This document shows positions 34,020 to 45,596 of a stretch of 64,000 bases of DNA, piece after piece (positions within the stretch are counted from its first letter, which is position 1; each line of letters starts with the position of its first letter). The DNA comes from JAEUMG01 sp046349315 (lineage in GTDB: Bacteria; Pseudomonadota; Alphaproteobacteria; Rhizobiales; Aestuariivirgaceae), in NCBI GenBank assembly GCA_046349315.1, contig JAXMCQ010000002.1, forward strand, positions 186,001-250,000, written 5' to 3'. The position numbers were made by a program, and so were the translations under genes. The notes beneath the pieces were generated by a model. The model did not search any database, had not been told where the DNA came from, and saw only the letters and a program-made list of their open reading frames with translations.

Positions 34020-35213
34020 GTGGAATGGGCTCACGACATTCGCGACCTTTTGGCCGCCGCGGTGACGGTGTTGCTTTATGCCGTTCCGCCGATTGCCATC
34101 CTTCTCGCCGCTTGGTTTTTCGTCAAAGGCCGCAAGAGCGGGGGTTGGATCGCGACGGTCGTCGCCGTCGTGTTTCTGCTCCCCCTCGCAATGTTCGGGA
34201 TTATCTACTATTCGGCCGTGACCTTCCCCGAGCGGCGCGCAGCGGAAATGGCGGCCTTGCCCCGCGAGCCGGTTCCGCCTGACGCCCGGCCGCATTCGCT
34301 CGCCATCATCGGCGATGCCGGAAATGCGACGCGATTGCTCGCCGTAGGATTTCTCGACACCATTGTTCAGTACCCGGATGGTCAGTCCTGGCCGCGCAAG
34401 CTCTTGATCACGCCGCGGCGCGATGAAGCTTGCATCGAAGAGAACCTCAACCCGATCAGCTTTGCCGAGACGTTGAGCACCGCCATGCTTGCCCGCAGCG
34501 CATTCATGGCTTGCGCCTCGCAGACGCGGCTCGTCGAGACACCCGCTGACGGACCGCCGATCGAATTGCTTCGCGACAATTATGCGCCCCTCGCCATTCC
34601 CAAGGCGCCCGGCCAGACGATCTACAATTTCACCTATCGGGCCTGGGAATTGCGCTGGTCCGCGGCCCGGGGCGCCAAGCTCATCGACTATGGCGAGATC
34701 CTCTATGTCGAGGAGCCGACCTACTACCTCAACGCCAATATGGGGTTTCATTTTAGCGGCGGCCGGCCGGCGGGCGAGCGCCGCGATCTCGATGCCTTCG
34801 AATTTGTCGCCCGCGCCCTTGGCCTCGATCCGCTAAAGGATGTACTCTTCGCCGCGACGAGCGATGAATTGGCAAATACCGTCGCGATCCTCGTTGCGCG
34901 CCTCAATGCCGGCAAGGACGGTCGTGGCGATGCGCTACGGATGCTGCTCGGCCAGTGGGGCGACGTGCCGAGCTTGCGCGCTGGCCTTGCCGCGCTTGAT
35001 CCCGCCAAGGCCGGCGAATTCGTAACGACCTCGCTGGCGATCCTTGCCGACGCCGGTCTCGACCAGAAGCGTCGCACACTCTACCCGAAGCTTCACGAAT
35101 ATCGCGATCTTCTGGCCAAGCTCTGCCCCGCTATCCCCAATGCGGCGGCTTGCGACAAGTTTTTGCCTGAGATCGAGAAGCGGCGGCAGGAAGGCGCATT
35201 CGGCGACAGCTGA
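34020..35213 (+). CDS. Membrane-anchored protein of unknown function
   Basis: 397 residues starting with GTG at 34020 (GGGAAG upstream). Two N-terminal helices (about 15-35 and 42-65) are followed by a soluble domain with no motif I recognise. The domain begins after a proline-rich linker (REPVPPDARPHSLAIIGDAG) and contains four or more cysteines, including EACIEEN, FMACASQTR and LCPAIPNAAACD. The 3' end overlaps the antisense tail of the thermonuclease gene by 121 bases, so the two converge. Confidence 0.72.
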   Translation: MEWAHDIRDLLAAAVTVLLYAVPPIAILLAAWFFVKGRKSGGWIATVVAVVFLLPLAMFGIIYYSAVTFPERRAAEMAALPREPVPPDARPHSLAIIGDAGNATRLLAVGFLDTIVQYPDGQSWPRKLLITPRRDEACIEENLNPISFAETLSTAMLARSAFMACASQTRLVETPADGPPIELLRDNYAPLAIPKAPGQTIYNFTYRAWELRWSAARGAKLIDYGEILYVEEPTYYLNANMGFHFSGGRPAGERRDLDAFEFVARALGLDPLKDVLFAATSDELANTVAILVARLNAGKDGRGDALRMLLGQWGDVPSLRAGLAALDPAKAGEFVTTSLAILADAGLDQKRRTLYPKLHEYRDLLAKLCPAIPNAAACDKFLPEIEKRRQEGAFGDS

Positions 35214-35791
35214 TCGTCGGGCGAGTCCATCCCGGTCGCATCGCTGCGGCTCGTTTGGTGCCGCTTGCGCCAGTCCTGCGGGCGTTCGAAATCGCCTTGC
35301 CAGATGCCGCGCCTGGCATTGCGCGCTTCCGCTTCGAGCGCGGCATAGGCGAGTCCGGGCGTGCCATAGCCGATCGCCCAGCCGTTGCGGATCATGGCGC
35401 GATTGAGATCGACATCGCCAACCTTGCAGACTGCGACGAGGCGCTCATAGCGGTCCGTGTCGCGGATCTCGCAAGCGACATCGCGCCCGCCGATCATCTG
35501 TTTGAGCGCGCGCGCCGCCTCGCGGCCGCAATTCCAGTCTTGTCCAGCCTTGTTCTTGCAAGTCTGGCGGTATTCCGGCGCATCGATTCCGCTCAAGCGT
35601 ATCTCCGTATCGCCGCGCCAGAAGGAATCGCCGTCGATTACCCGCACCGGGCCCTCATCGATGCTGAGCAGGCCTGAGAACTTCAAAACGGTGAGTATCA
35701 GGGCGAGCGCGGCAATGAAGACGAAAGTATCAATCGCCGTCCGGCCGAGGGAACGGGTGGGAGCCCGCCTCAGCCGCGCCGGTCTTGCCAT
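35093..35791 (-). CDS. Membrane-anchored thermonuclease family protein
   Basis: 232 residues from ATG 35791. An N-terminal helix (IDTFVFIAALALILTVLKFS) anchors a staphylococcal-nuclease domain with RVIDGDSFWRGDTEIRLSGI, DAPEYRQTC, RYERLVAVC and the end-of-domain ARNARRGIWQGDF. Arg and Glu/Asp residues of the active site are kept. The last 40 residues are encoded antisense to the end of the neighbouring gene and look like a read-on tail. The start lies inside moaE, so the two overlap by 22 bases. Confidence 0.87.
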   Translation of the reverse strand: MARPARLRRAPTRSLGRTAIDTFVFIAALALILTVLKFSGLLSIDEGPVRVIDGDSFWRGDTEIRLSGIDAPEYRQTCKNKAGQDWNCGREAARALKQMIGGRDVACEIRDTDRYERLVAVCKVGDVDLNRAMIRNGWAIGYGTPGLAYAALEAEARNARRGIWQGDFERPQDWRKRHQTSRSDATGMDSPDDQLSPNAPSCRRFSISGKNLSQAAALGIAGQSLARRSRYS

Positions 35792-36228
35792 CGCGCCGCC
35801 GCTGTCTCGTCGCTGTCCTGAGCCTCGACCCACCGGGCGCCTTTGTCGCCCTCTTCGAGCTTCCAGAACGGCGCCTTGGTCTTGAGCCAATCGATCAGGA
35901 AACGACAAGCATCGAAGGCCGCATCGCGGTGGGCGGAGGCCGCAATGACGAGGACGATATCTTCCCCCGGCTCAAGCCGGCCATAGCGATGGATTATGAG
36001 GCTTGCCGAGAGCGGCCAGCGCTTCTGTGCTTCCGCCTCGATTTCTTCCAGTGCCCGCTCGGTCATGCCGGGATAGTGTTCGAGCGTCATGGCCGAGACA
36101 TCGCGGCCATGCGACAGGTCGCGCACGGTTCCGACGAACAGCGTCGCGCCACCAATATCGTGACGTCCTTCTCTGAGGCGCTTCAACTCGGCGCCGGCGT
36201 CGAAGGGTTCGGTCTGGACCTTGATCAT
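35770..36228 (-). CDS. moaE: Molybdopterin synthase catalytic subunit MoaE
   Basis: 152 residues from ATG 36228; upstream frame lies in the gap to the next gene. MoaE inserts two sulfurs from MoaD-thiocarboxylate into precursor Z. Seen: GATLFVGTVRDLSHGRDVSA, LEHYPGMTERALEEI, IIHRYGRLEPGEDIVLV, AHRDAAFDACRFLIDWLK and the catalytic-lysine segment KAPFWKLEEGDKGARW. No moaD is visible in the window. The modABC locus lies about 3 kb away on the other strand, which fits a molybdenum theme. Confidence 0.95.
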   Translation of the reverse strand: MIKVQTEPFDAGAELKRLREGRHDIGGATLFVGTVRDLSHGRDVSAMTLEHYPGMTERALEEIEAEAQKRWPLSASLIIHRYGRLEPGEDIVLVIAASAHRDAAFDACRFLIDWLKTKAPFWKLEEGDKGARWVEAQDSDETAAARWQDRRG

Positions 36229-36235
36229 GGCCGGC

Positions 36236-37081
36236 TCAGTGCACCGTGGCGGTCGACAGCCACCAGGTTTCACCGGCAAGCCAGCAGCTTGAATCGGGCT
36301 CGCCATCTTTCACGTGCAGGGATCGTACATTCAACCAATCGGGGCGTTGGAAGGCCGCTTTGAGACGCGGCAAGGTCGTTGCATCTTGCGCACCGACGCA
36401 GGGGATGAAACCGGCCTGCGACACGAATTGCGCATCGAAGATGCAATCATCATCGCCGCGCATGACGAGCAGCATACCGCCATAATCCCAGCCGGGCGTC
36501 AGCGGGAAAATCAATCGTCCGCCTGGCCGCAACGCATCGAGCCACACTTGGAGCGGCTCGGTTGCGCCGGCATTTACATAAATGACATCGCTCAGAGGAA
36601 GCGGGGCAGCACTCCCGGAGCGGCATTCGACCGAAACGTGAGCGTGCTGATCGAGATTGCGTGAAGCCATCGCGGCGATCTCCTGGACGACGTCGATCCC
36701 CGTCACGCTGCCCGATGGGCCGACAAGCTGCGCGAGGAGTGCAGTGTAATAGCCCGATCCGCAGCCGATATGCAGGACCGACTCGCCGGCCTGCGGCGAT
36801 ACCGCATTCAAACAGCGCGCATGGAGGCTGGGCTCGCCATTATTGATCCTGCGGACGGGATCGATTGCAACGACGATGTCTTGATAGACGAGGGCCGGGT
36901 CATCGGCGGGCGTATCGATGTAACCGCCCGACGCGAGAACCTTCCACGGCCCCGGCGGGAGAAACTGCTCGCGCGCGACGCTGGCGAATGCGCGCCGAAA
37001 GCGTTCGTCGCGTACCTCGGCACTGGCAGTGACGAGGCGAGCGTAGAATTCGCGAAACGGCGTGAGAGAAGACATCGACAT
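36236..37081 (-). CDS. Protein-L-isoaspartate O-methyltransferase-like protein
   Basis: 281 residues from ATG 37081, one base after the asmA stop; the frame's earlier start is only a TTG. It is a class I SAM methyltransferase with the glycine motif VLHIGCGSGYYTALLAQLVG and the following acidic IDVVQEIA. The N-terminal FASVAREQFLPPGPW and the RINNGEPSLHARCL region recall PCMT, but the PCMT substrate loop is changed, so repair of isoaspartate is uncertain. It lies seven bases before moaE. Confidence 0.83.
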   Translation of the reverse strand: MSMSSLTPFREFYARLVTASAEVRDERFRRAFASVAREQFLPPGPWKVLASGGYIDTPADDPALVYQDIVVAIDPVRRINNGEPSLHARCLNAVSPQAGESVLHIGCGSGYYTALLAQLVGPSGSVTGIDVVQEIAAMASRNLDQHAHVSVECRSGSAAPLPLSDVIYVNAGATEPLQVWLDALRPGGRLIFPLTPGWDYGGMLLVMRGDDDCIFDAQFVSQAGFIPCVGAQDATTLPRLKAAFQRPDWLNVRSLHVKDGEPDSSCWLAGETWWLSTATVH

Positions 37082-37082
37082 G

Positions 37083-39116
37083 CTATTGGTCGCCAAACAG
37101 ATTCTTGAGAAGCTTCTTGCTCTTCTTCTTGAGCTTCTTGGTGTTCTCCTCGCCGATCGCTTCCTCGGCCTGATTTTCGATATTGTCCAAGGTCTCCTGC
37201 GAAACCGCCTGGTCGCCGAGCTTCTTCAAGGTCTGATAGGCAGCCTGCGGATCATTCAGGATGCCCGCCACGTCTGGATAGATCTTGGGCTTAGCCCAGG
37301 TGCCTTTGACAATGATCGGAACCGGAAAACCGGTGACGTCATCCTCTCCGCCCTGGCCTTCCATGCTCGCAACGATCTTGGGCTCGAGCTTGAAATCGAG
37401 AGCACGCCGGAGGAGGTCGGCCTCGCCCGCGCCGGTGACGCGGAGCGCGGGGCTGGTGAGCTTCAGGTCATTCGTTTCGGCAATACCGTCTGCGATGCTG
37501 AAGGTCGCGGCCAACTCGCTGAAGTCGGTCTTCTGTTCCGGCTTGTCGTCCCAGCCCGACAATGTCGCGGCACCGAGCTTGCGCACCATCTGCGCGATAT
37601 TGATGCCGCGCACCGCGCCGTCGGAGAAGCGAAATTCGGCCGAACCCTTGAGCAGCGACACCATCTCCTCCTGCGAGGACCCTGTCGTCGCCACCGAAAG
37701 TTTTGCAGATGTCTTGCCTTCGATCCGTCCGAAGCCGGCAAGATCCTTGAGCAGCGCACGGCCGTCGAAATCGCTGCCGTTGAACGCAAATTTGAGTCCA
37801 GGCGTCTTTGCTGATCCGTCAAGCACGATGCGCATGCCGGCGATGCCGCTATAGAGCTTCACCTCGTTCACGGTCGCATCGAGGACGCCGTTCTTGAGCG
37901 TCGCTGTCAATTGCGCCGGCCCGGTCACGACCTGCCGGTAGATAAGGCTGTTGGTAGCAAAGGATAGCGTACCCGCGAAACCCCTGAGCGGCTCAAATGA
38001 GATGGGAGCGGTGGACCAGGCCTCGTCGCCTTTCGCGTCATCCTTGGTTTCGCCCGCATTGTCCTCGCCCGGCGCAGAGGCCTGGGCTTCGGGCAGATAG
38101 GTGTTGAGATCGAGCTTGTCCAAATTGAGTTTGGCCGAGAATTGCGGAATGTCCGATCCGAGCGTGAGGGCGAAATCGCCATTGGCGGTCATGCCGTCGA
38201 GGCCAAGCTTGCCGTTCTTGAGCGCAAATTTCGATCCCGACGCTTCGATGCCGCCGGCGACCGAAACATTCTTGAGACCGCGGCCTTGAGGGAGATCCTG
38301 GCCGAGCCAGTGTGCCGCGGCGCGGATATCGGGCGATGACAGGCTGACCTCGCCGGCGATGCCCGGCTTCTTGCCGGCGATGATGAGGCCGTCGAAGTCG
38401 AATTTGAGCGACGGCGTCTCTATCGACAGGCCGCCAGGCGAACCGCCTTCACTCAAACGCGCGAGCGACTTGACTGCGCCGGAAAACCGCACTGTCTGTT
38501 CATTCCATACGAGGTCGCCGGTCACTTCCCCGCCATCAAGGCGATCATTGGCCTTGATCCTCGCATTGACATTGTGGATCTCGACCGTGGTGCCGGTGCG
38601 CTCGTCGAGATAGGCGAGAATGCCGTTCTGGATGTTGATCGGTGCGATCGAATAGTCGACGATGGGTCCGCCCCCTTCGGGGCCGCCTTCGATCTTTCCA
38701 GTATCGCCTTCGGGCTCCGACTTTCCCGAAGGCTCGAAATTCCAGCTTGCCCGGCCGTCGCGATCGATCAGGAGATTGATGCGCGGGCCAACCAGGGTCA
38801 ATTCGGTGACCTTCAGTTCCCGCGCCATGAGCGCGCGCAGGTCAACGCCGACCCGCAATTCCTTGGCGCGCGCGAAGACGCCTGGCTCCATCGTGTTGGG
38901 CATCGAGAATTCGACGCCTTCGAGCGTCACCGCAGCATGCGGCCAGAGCGAAAGCCGCGGCATGCCGGCAAGCGTCAGGGTGCGCCCGGTCTTCTTCGTC
39001 ACGATGTCTTGCAGGAGCGCCGGCACGAAGCCCGGTCGCAGCATGTAGAGAACACCGCCGGCCAGGACCGCGAGGACGACGCCGACGATGCCGCAGACGA
39101 TCAGGATGCGCTTCAT
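37083..39116 (-). CDS. AsmA family protein
   Basis: 677 residues. An N-terminal membrane helix (ILIVCGIVGVVLAVLAGGVL) anchors a large periplasmic beta-rich domain of the AsmA/TamB-like bridge family involved in outer membrane biogenesis and lipid transport. Seen: RTLTLAGMPRLSLWPHAAVT, LRALMARELKVTELTLVGPR, and the AsmA C-terminal block KLSVATTGSSQEEMVSLLKG. The C-terminus is a lysine-rich tail (NTKKLKKKSKKLLKNLFGDQ). It is divergent from acetoacetyl-CoA synthetase, 168 bases away. Confidence 0.88.
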   Translation of the reverse strand: MKRILIVCGIVGVVLAVLAGGVLYMLRPGFVPALLQDIVTKKTGRTLTLAGMPRLSLWPHAAVTLEGVEFSMPNTMEPGVFARAKELRVGVDLRALMARELKVTELTLVGPRINLLIDRDGRASWNFEPSGKSEPEGDTGKIEGGPEGGGPIVDYSIAPINIQNGILAYLDERTGTTVEIHNVNARIKANDRLDGGEVTGDLVWNEQTVRFSGAVKSLARLSEGGSPGGLSIETPSLKFDFDGLIIAGKKPGIAGEVSLSSPDIRAAAHWLGQDLPQGRGLKNVSVAGGIEASGSKFALKNGKLGLDGMTANGDFALTLGSDIPQFSAKLNLDKLDLNTYLPEAQASAPGEDNAGETKDDAKGDEAWSTAPISFEPLRGFAGTLSFATNSLIYRQVVTGPAQLTATLKNGVLDATVNEVKLYSGIAGMRIVLDGSAKTPGLKFAFNGSDFDGRALLKDLAGFGRIEGKTSAKLSVATTGSSQEEMVSLLKGSAEFRFSDGAVRGINIAQMVRKLGAATLSGWDDKPEQKTDFSELAATFSIADGIAETNDLKLTSPALRVTGAGEADLLRRALDFKLEPKIVASMEGQGGEDDVTGFPVPIIVKGTWAKPKIYPDVAGILNDPQAAYQTLKKLGDQAVSQETLDNIENQAEEAIGEENTKKLKKKSKKLLKNLFGDQ

Positions 39117-39284
39117 GGGGGGTCCCCTAGTGGTTGTCTATGGCCGTTATATGGTGGACTAGAATCCTCTTTCCACGCAGCTTCGCAGCCTCTTGGGGGT
39201 CGCCAAGCAAGCCGCTATGGTCCGTCCGCCTTGCGCGGCCAACTGCCCCGTTCGGCATGATTTTGAACAGGAAACGCACGCCCG

Positions 39285-41232
<1,948 letters not shown>

Positions 41233-41243
<11 letters not shown>

Positions 41244-42930
41244 GAATCTCCCGCATGCGGCGCGGATCGCGCAATGTGCGGGAAAGCAGGATCACCGGGA
41301 TAAGCCCTGTCGCCACGATGGTGAGTGCGGGCAGGGCGCTTTCCTCAAGCTGATCGAGGGAAGCAAGTGTAAAGACGCTCGTCGCCAAAGTTTCGAAATC
41401 GAAGGGGCGCAGGATCAACGTCGCCGGCAGTTCCTTCATGCAGTCGACAAAGACGAGCAGGCTCGCCGAGACCAGCGCCGGCCTAAGAATTGGCAGATGT
41501 ACTTCGAAGAATGAGGCAAGCGGCGTGCGCCCCAGCGTTCGTGCCGCAGCTGCAACGTTGGGCGTCACGCGCTGCAGACCGCTTTCGATCGAGCCGGTCG
41601 AGATTGCGAGGAAGCGCGCCACGTAGCTGAAGGTAACGGCAGCGATGGTGCCTGAGAGAAGCAGTCCGGTCGAGATACCGAAGGTCTCCCGCATCATGTG
41701 GTCGACGGAATTGTCGAAGGCCGCAAAGGGGATGAGGATGCCGAGACCCATGACAGTGCCGGGCACGGCATAGCCCATCGAAGCGATGCGTGTTGCATAG
41801 CGCACGAGGACGCTGCGGGCGTTGCGCGCGCCATAGGCAAGAACGAGCCCGAGGCAAAGCGCGATCGCGGCAGCGAGAATCGAGAGCACCAGCGAATGAC
41901 CGGCGGCGCGCGCATAGGCGAGAGTGAGGCCATCGCTGAAGCGATGGAAGGCAAAGCGCAACAGGATGATGCCTGGCACGATGAAGCCGAGAAGCACCGG
42001 CAGCATGCAGGCGAGAAAGGCGAATGCTGCCCGCCCGCCTTTCAGAGGGACCCGCCGGATCGGACGATTCTTGCGCGCCGATGGCGCGAACGACTGCTGT
42101 TGGCGCCCCATGCGCTCGATCCACAGAAAAGCAAAGACGAAGATCAACATGACGGCAGCGATCTGCGAAGCGCCGCCGAGATCTCCTTCGGCGAGCCAGG
42201 TCGTATAGATGCCGACCGACAGCGTCCTGATACCGAAGAAGCCTGCCGCACCGATGTCGTTCAGGCACTCCATCATCACCAGGCTGACACCGACCGCGAT
42301 TGCCGGCCGCGCCGAAGGGAGGGCGACAGAAAAAAATGCACCCCAAGCATTGCGCCCCAGAGTGCGCGCGACCTCGAGCTGGCTCGTCGATTGTCGCAGG
42401 AAGCTCGCGCGTGCAGTGAGGAATACATAAGGGTAGAGCACGAGCGCGAGAATGACGATCGCGCCGCCCATCGAGCGCACTTCCGGAAACCAATAATCAT
42501 GCGGTGTCTTCCAGCCGATGATTTCCCGCAGCCAACCCTGCAACGGTCCCGCGTAGGTGAGGAAATCCACGTAGGCATAGGCGACGATGTAGGTTGGGAG
42601 TGCAAGCGGCACGAGCAGCGCCCATTGAAACACCTTGCGCAACGGGAATCGGCACATGGTCACGAGCCACGCTGTTCCGGTGCCGATGATGAAGCTTAAG
42701 GCGCCAACGCCCGCCATGAGCGCGAGCGTGCGCCAAACATAACCGGGCAACACCGTTGCGAGGAGATGCGGCCAGATGTTTTCGGCCGGGAAGAGTGCGA
42801 GCACTGCAACCGTGATCACCGGCATCGCCATGACCAGGCTCAGGACCAGAATCGCGATATTGATCAGCCGCTCGCCTTGCGAGGGTGGCCGGGCTAACAC
42901 AGGGCGTGTGCTGGTGGAAATAAGAACCAT
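41233..42930 (-). CDS. ABC transporter permease, Fe(III)-type (FbpB/SfuB-like)
   Basis: 565 residues with about 12 membrane segments in two halves, each with a binding-protein-dependent transport domain: ARTLGRNAWGAFFSVALPSA in the first and ARTLGRTPLASFFEVHLPIL in the second, both the EAA-type docking loops. Fused permeases of this form serve Fe(III)-siderophore-independent importers such as FbpABC. No binding protein or ATPase lies beside it in the window, so the substrate is inferred. An RBS for ATG 42930 is not strong. The next upstream gene (histidine kinase) ends 43 bases away. Confidence 0.86.
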
Positions 42931-42972
42931 GGCGGCAATCGCTGCTCTTGTCGCGCCGCGGGGCGGTTCAGG

Positions 42973-45390
42973 TCAAGCCGCAAGTACCCGTGTCGTCGGG
43001 AAAGTGATCTCGACCAGGGTTCCCTTGCGGGGCTCGCTCGAAATCGCAAACACCGTGCGGTTGGCCTCGGCCAGCGCCTTGGTCAGCGGCAGGCCGAGAC
43101 CGGTTCCGGTGACCTCGCGGCCTTCCGTCGAGACGCGGCGGAAGGGCTCGAGCGCATCGCGCAGATCGCCTTCGTTCATGCCGATGCCGGTATCCTTCAC
43201 CTTGAGCTTGAGTTCGCCGGATTTTAGGAATTGTGCAGAGACGATCACTTGGCCGCCGGGATCGGTGAATTTGACCGCATTTGACAGAAGATTGATGACG
43301 ATCTGACGCATCGAGCGCAGATCGGCGACGACGCTCGGCAAATCGGCAGGGATGTTCTTGCGCAGGATGACACGGGCGGCGGTCGCCTGCTCCTGCATGA
43401 GCTTGAAGGCATGGTCGACGACTTCGCCGAGATCGACTGCGGTGAAGTTCAATTCGAGCTTGCCGGCTTCCACCTTCGACAGGTCGAGGAGGTCATTGAT
43501 GAGCGACAGGAGATGCGCGCCGCTCGTGTGGATGTCATTGACATAGCCGCGATACTTGTCATTGCGGATTTCACCGAAGCGCTCGAGCCGCATCACCTCC
43601 GAAAAGCCCAGTATGGCGTTGAGCGGCGTGCGCAGTTCATGGCTGATCTTGGCGAGGAATTCCGATTTCTGCCGGCTCGCCTGTTCAGCCGATTCTTTCG
43701 CCTCGCGCAATTCCCGCTCGGTTTTCTTCCACTGCGTGATATCGCGCACCACCGCGCAGAAAGCGGCACTTTCCGGTCGCTTCGGCTGCAGCCTGCCGAT
43801 GGTGAGGAAGAGCGGCACTTCGCCGCCCTGCTTTACGATCGCTGTTACTTCGCGCCCGTCATTGAAGACGGAGGCCAAGCCTGGACCTTGAAGTGCTGAG
43901 AGATAGTCACGCAGGATCTTGCGGCTTTCAGGGGCGAAGAGTTCGGCGAAGTTCCGCCCGAGAACTTCGGCGAGGCGATAGCCGAAAATGGCTTCGGCCG
44001 CGGCACTGAAGCTACGGATGGTACCGTCCGATACAAGTGTGATGATGCCGTCGGCGGCGGTGTCGAGAATGCTGCGCAATTCCTCGTCCTGCTGGCGCGC
44101 CGGCAGTTCCGCGTTGATCGCCGGCTCTGCCGGTTTGGCGGGCACAGGCTCAGCCGGCGCCACGATCGGGGCGACCTCGGTGACCGGGACTGAGGCTTCT
44201 CTCGCTTTCACCGGGTCGGGACGTTTCACGGTGATCTGGCGCGCCGGACCGCCGCGCCAGGCGATTTGGATCGCCGACGCGCCGAGCAGAATGCGGCCGC
44301 CGTCGCTGGTTGGGAGCGAAACAGTCATCGGCTTCTCGCCGACCCGGTCGAAGGCTCGGGCGAGATCGGGCGACGCCAGAATTTCATCTGCAGTTTCAGC
44401 GCCGATAAGCGCAATCGCACTGGGATTGATGTAGTGGATGCGACCGCCCTGAGCGACGATGGTTGGTTCGGGCAGCATGTCAAGACGGCGCACGACCGCT
44501 TGCGGCAACTCGATGGGCGCGAGCTTCGGCTGAGGCTTGGGAACAGCCGGGGGTGCGGGCGTTTCGCCAGCCGATTTGAGAGCTTGGCCCAGTGCGTTGA
44601 AGGCCGTTTCATCGGCACGGCTCAAACGCGATGCGGCCGCTTTGTCGCGCGTTTGCGCCGATGGCGCAGCAATGGTTGCGCGACCCGAGAGTTTACGTTC
44701 CAAGGCGCGGCGTTCAGAAACATCCTCGAACAAAAACACGAGGCTTTCTTGCCTTTCGCTTTTGCTCGAGCGGCGCGCCGTGATCTTGATCTCGCGTTCG
44801 CCAAAGACCGTCTGCAACTTGAGGATTTCTCGAGCGACACCGGAAGTACTGAGACTCTTGAGGAGACGTTCGACGCGATCCGCGCCGCCCAACAGCGTCG
44901 AAACGCCAAGCAATTGATCGGGCGTGAAAAGTTCCTTCGCCGCGCGATTGGCATAAAGTCCACCGCCGATCGTTGCGACCGCTGCCGTCGGCTGTTCGTC
45001 GAAGGCGAGCGCGAGGAGAGGGGCCTCGGCGGCGCCATCGCCGACGCGCTCTTCACCGACAACGAGGAGGCCGGGGCGTCCGTCGGGAAGCGTGTGGAGC
45101 GTGCAGCGGCAGTCGCGGGCGATAGTGCCTTCCACACCCCAGTCGAGGCGCAGGCTTGCCTGCTCGCTTCGCTTCAGGCTACCCAGAATTTCGCTGAGTT
45201 TCCGGATGCTTGGCAGGTTTTCATCAAACGGCCGGTCGATCAGGTCGAACAGCGTCTCATCGCTAATGGCGCTGATGCCTGCTAGGTTTGCCCAAACGAC
45301 GCGGCGGCGCGCCGCGTCCCAAAGCCAGGCTGGCCGGGGCGAGTCGCGCAAGTCTTCAAGCGTCGGCGCGGTTGTCGCGTTCACCACCAT
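42973..45390 (-). CDS. PAS sensor histidine kinase (PleC/DivJ/PdhS-like)
   Basis: 805 residues, no membrane helix, so probably cytoplasmic. Two or three weak N-terminal sensor segments are followed by a proline/alanine-rich region (about 290-470), a clear PAS domain (LRSILDTAADGIITLVSDGT, VLGRNFAELFAPESRK), and the kinase: KISHELRTPLNAILGFSEVM, then INLLSNAVKFTDPGG, KVKDTGIGMNEGDLRDALEP and GTGLGLPLTKALAEA. The H-box with ..RFGEIRNDKYRGYVNDIH is typical of the alphaproteobacterial family that phosphorylates DivK/PleD-type regulators; that role is inferred. Confidence 0.88.
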   Translation of the reverse strand: MVVNATTAPTLEDLRDSPRPAWLWDAARRRVVWANLAGISAISDETLFDLIDRPFDENLPSIRKLSEILGSLKRSEQASLRLDWGVEGTIARDCRCTLHTLPDGRPGLLVVGEERVGDGAAEAPLLALAFDEQPTAAVATIGGGLYANRAAKELFTPDQLLGVSTLLGGADRVERLLKSLSTSGVAREILKLQTVFGEREIKITARRSSKSERQESLVFLFEDVSERRALERKLSGRATIAAPSAQTRDKAAASRLSRADETAFNALGQALKSAGETPAPPAVPKPQPKLAPIELPQAVVRRLDMLPEPTIVAQGGRIHYINPSAIALIGAETADEILASPDLARAFDRVGEKPMTVSLPTSDGGRILLGASAIQIAWRGGPARQITVKRPDPVKAREASVPVTEVAPIVAPAEPVPAKPAEPAINAELPARQQDEELRSILDTAADGIITLVSDGTIRSFSAAAEAIFGYRLAEVLGRNFAELFAPESRKILRDYLSALQGPGLASVFNDGREVTAIVKQGGEVPLFLTIGRLQPKRPESAAFCAVVRDITQWKKTERELREAKESAEQASRQKSEFLAKISHELRTPLNAILGFSEVMRLERFGEIRNDKYRGYVNDIHTSGAHLLSLINDLLDLSKVEAGKLELNFTAVDLGEVVDHAFKLMQEQATAARVILRKNIPADLPSVVADLRSMRQIVINLLSNAVKFTDPGGQVIVSAQFLKSGELKLKVKDTGIGMNEGDLRDALEPFRRVSTEGREVTGTGLGLPLTKALAEANRTVFAISSEPRKGTLVEITFPTTRVLAA

Positions 45391-45519
45391 CTATCCGTCC
45401 GCACGATACGCTGCGGGCGTTCCCCCACTTTCCCGTTTAAAGGTTAGTCAAATTTGAACCATCGCGTCCATGTTTCATTAGGAATTGCGGCGATTTATGG
45501 TTAATTTACACAGGCATGC

Positions 45520-45549
45520 TGCGTCGCAATATTTGATTGTTGCAACGCA
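45520..45549. promoter_or_regulatory. TGC-rich inverted repeat ahead of the phasin gene
   Basis: Arms TGCGTCGCAA (45520-45529) and TTGCAACGCA (45540-45549), nine of ten positions complementary, separated by ten bases. It lies 48 bases before the phasin ATG, where the PHB-responsive repressor PhaR commonly acts on TGC-rich sites. No other regulatory claim is made for the 206-base gap. Confidence 0.42.
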
Positions 45550-45596
45550 CAAGCGATACGCGTAAACTTGCTTCATCACCGCAAGGGAGAGCTCCG

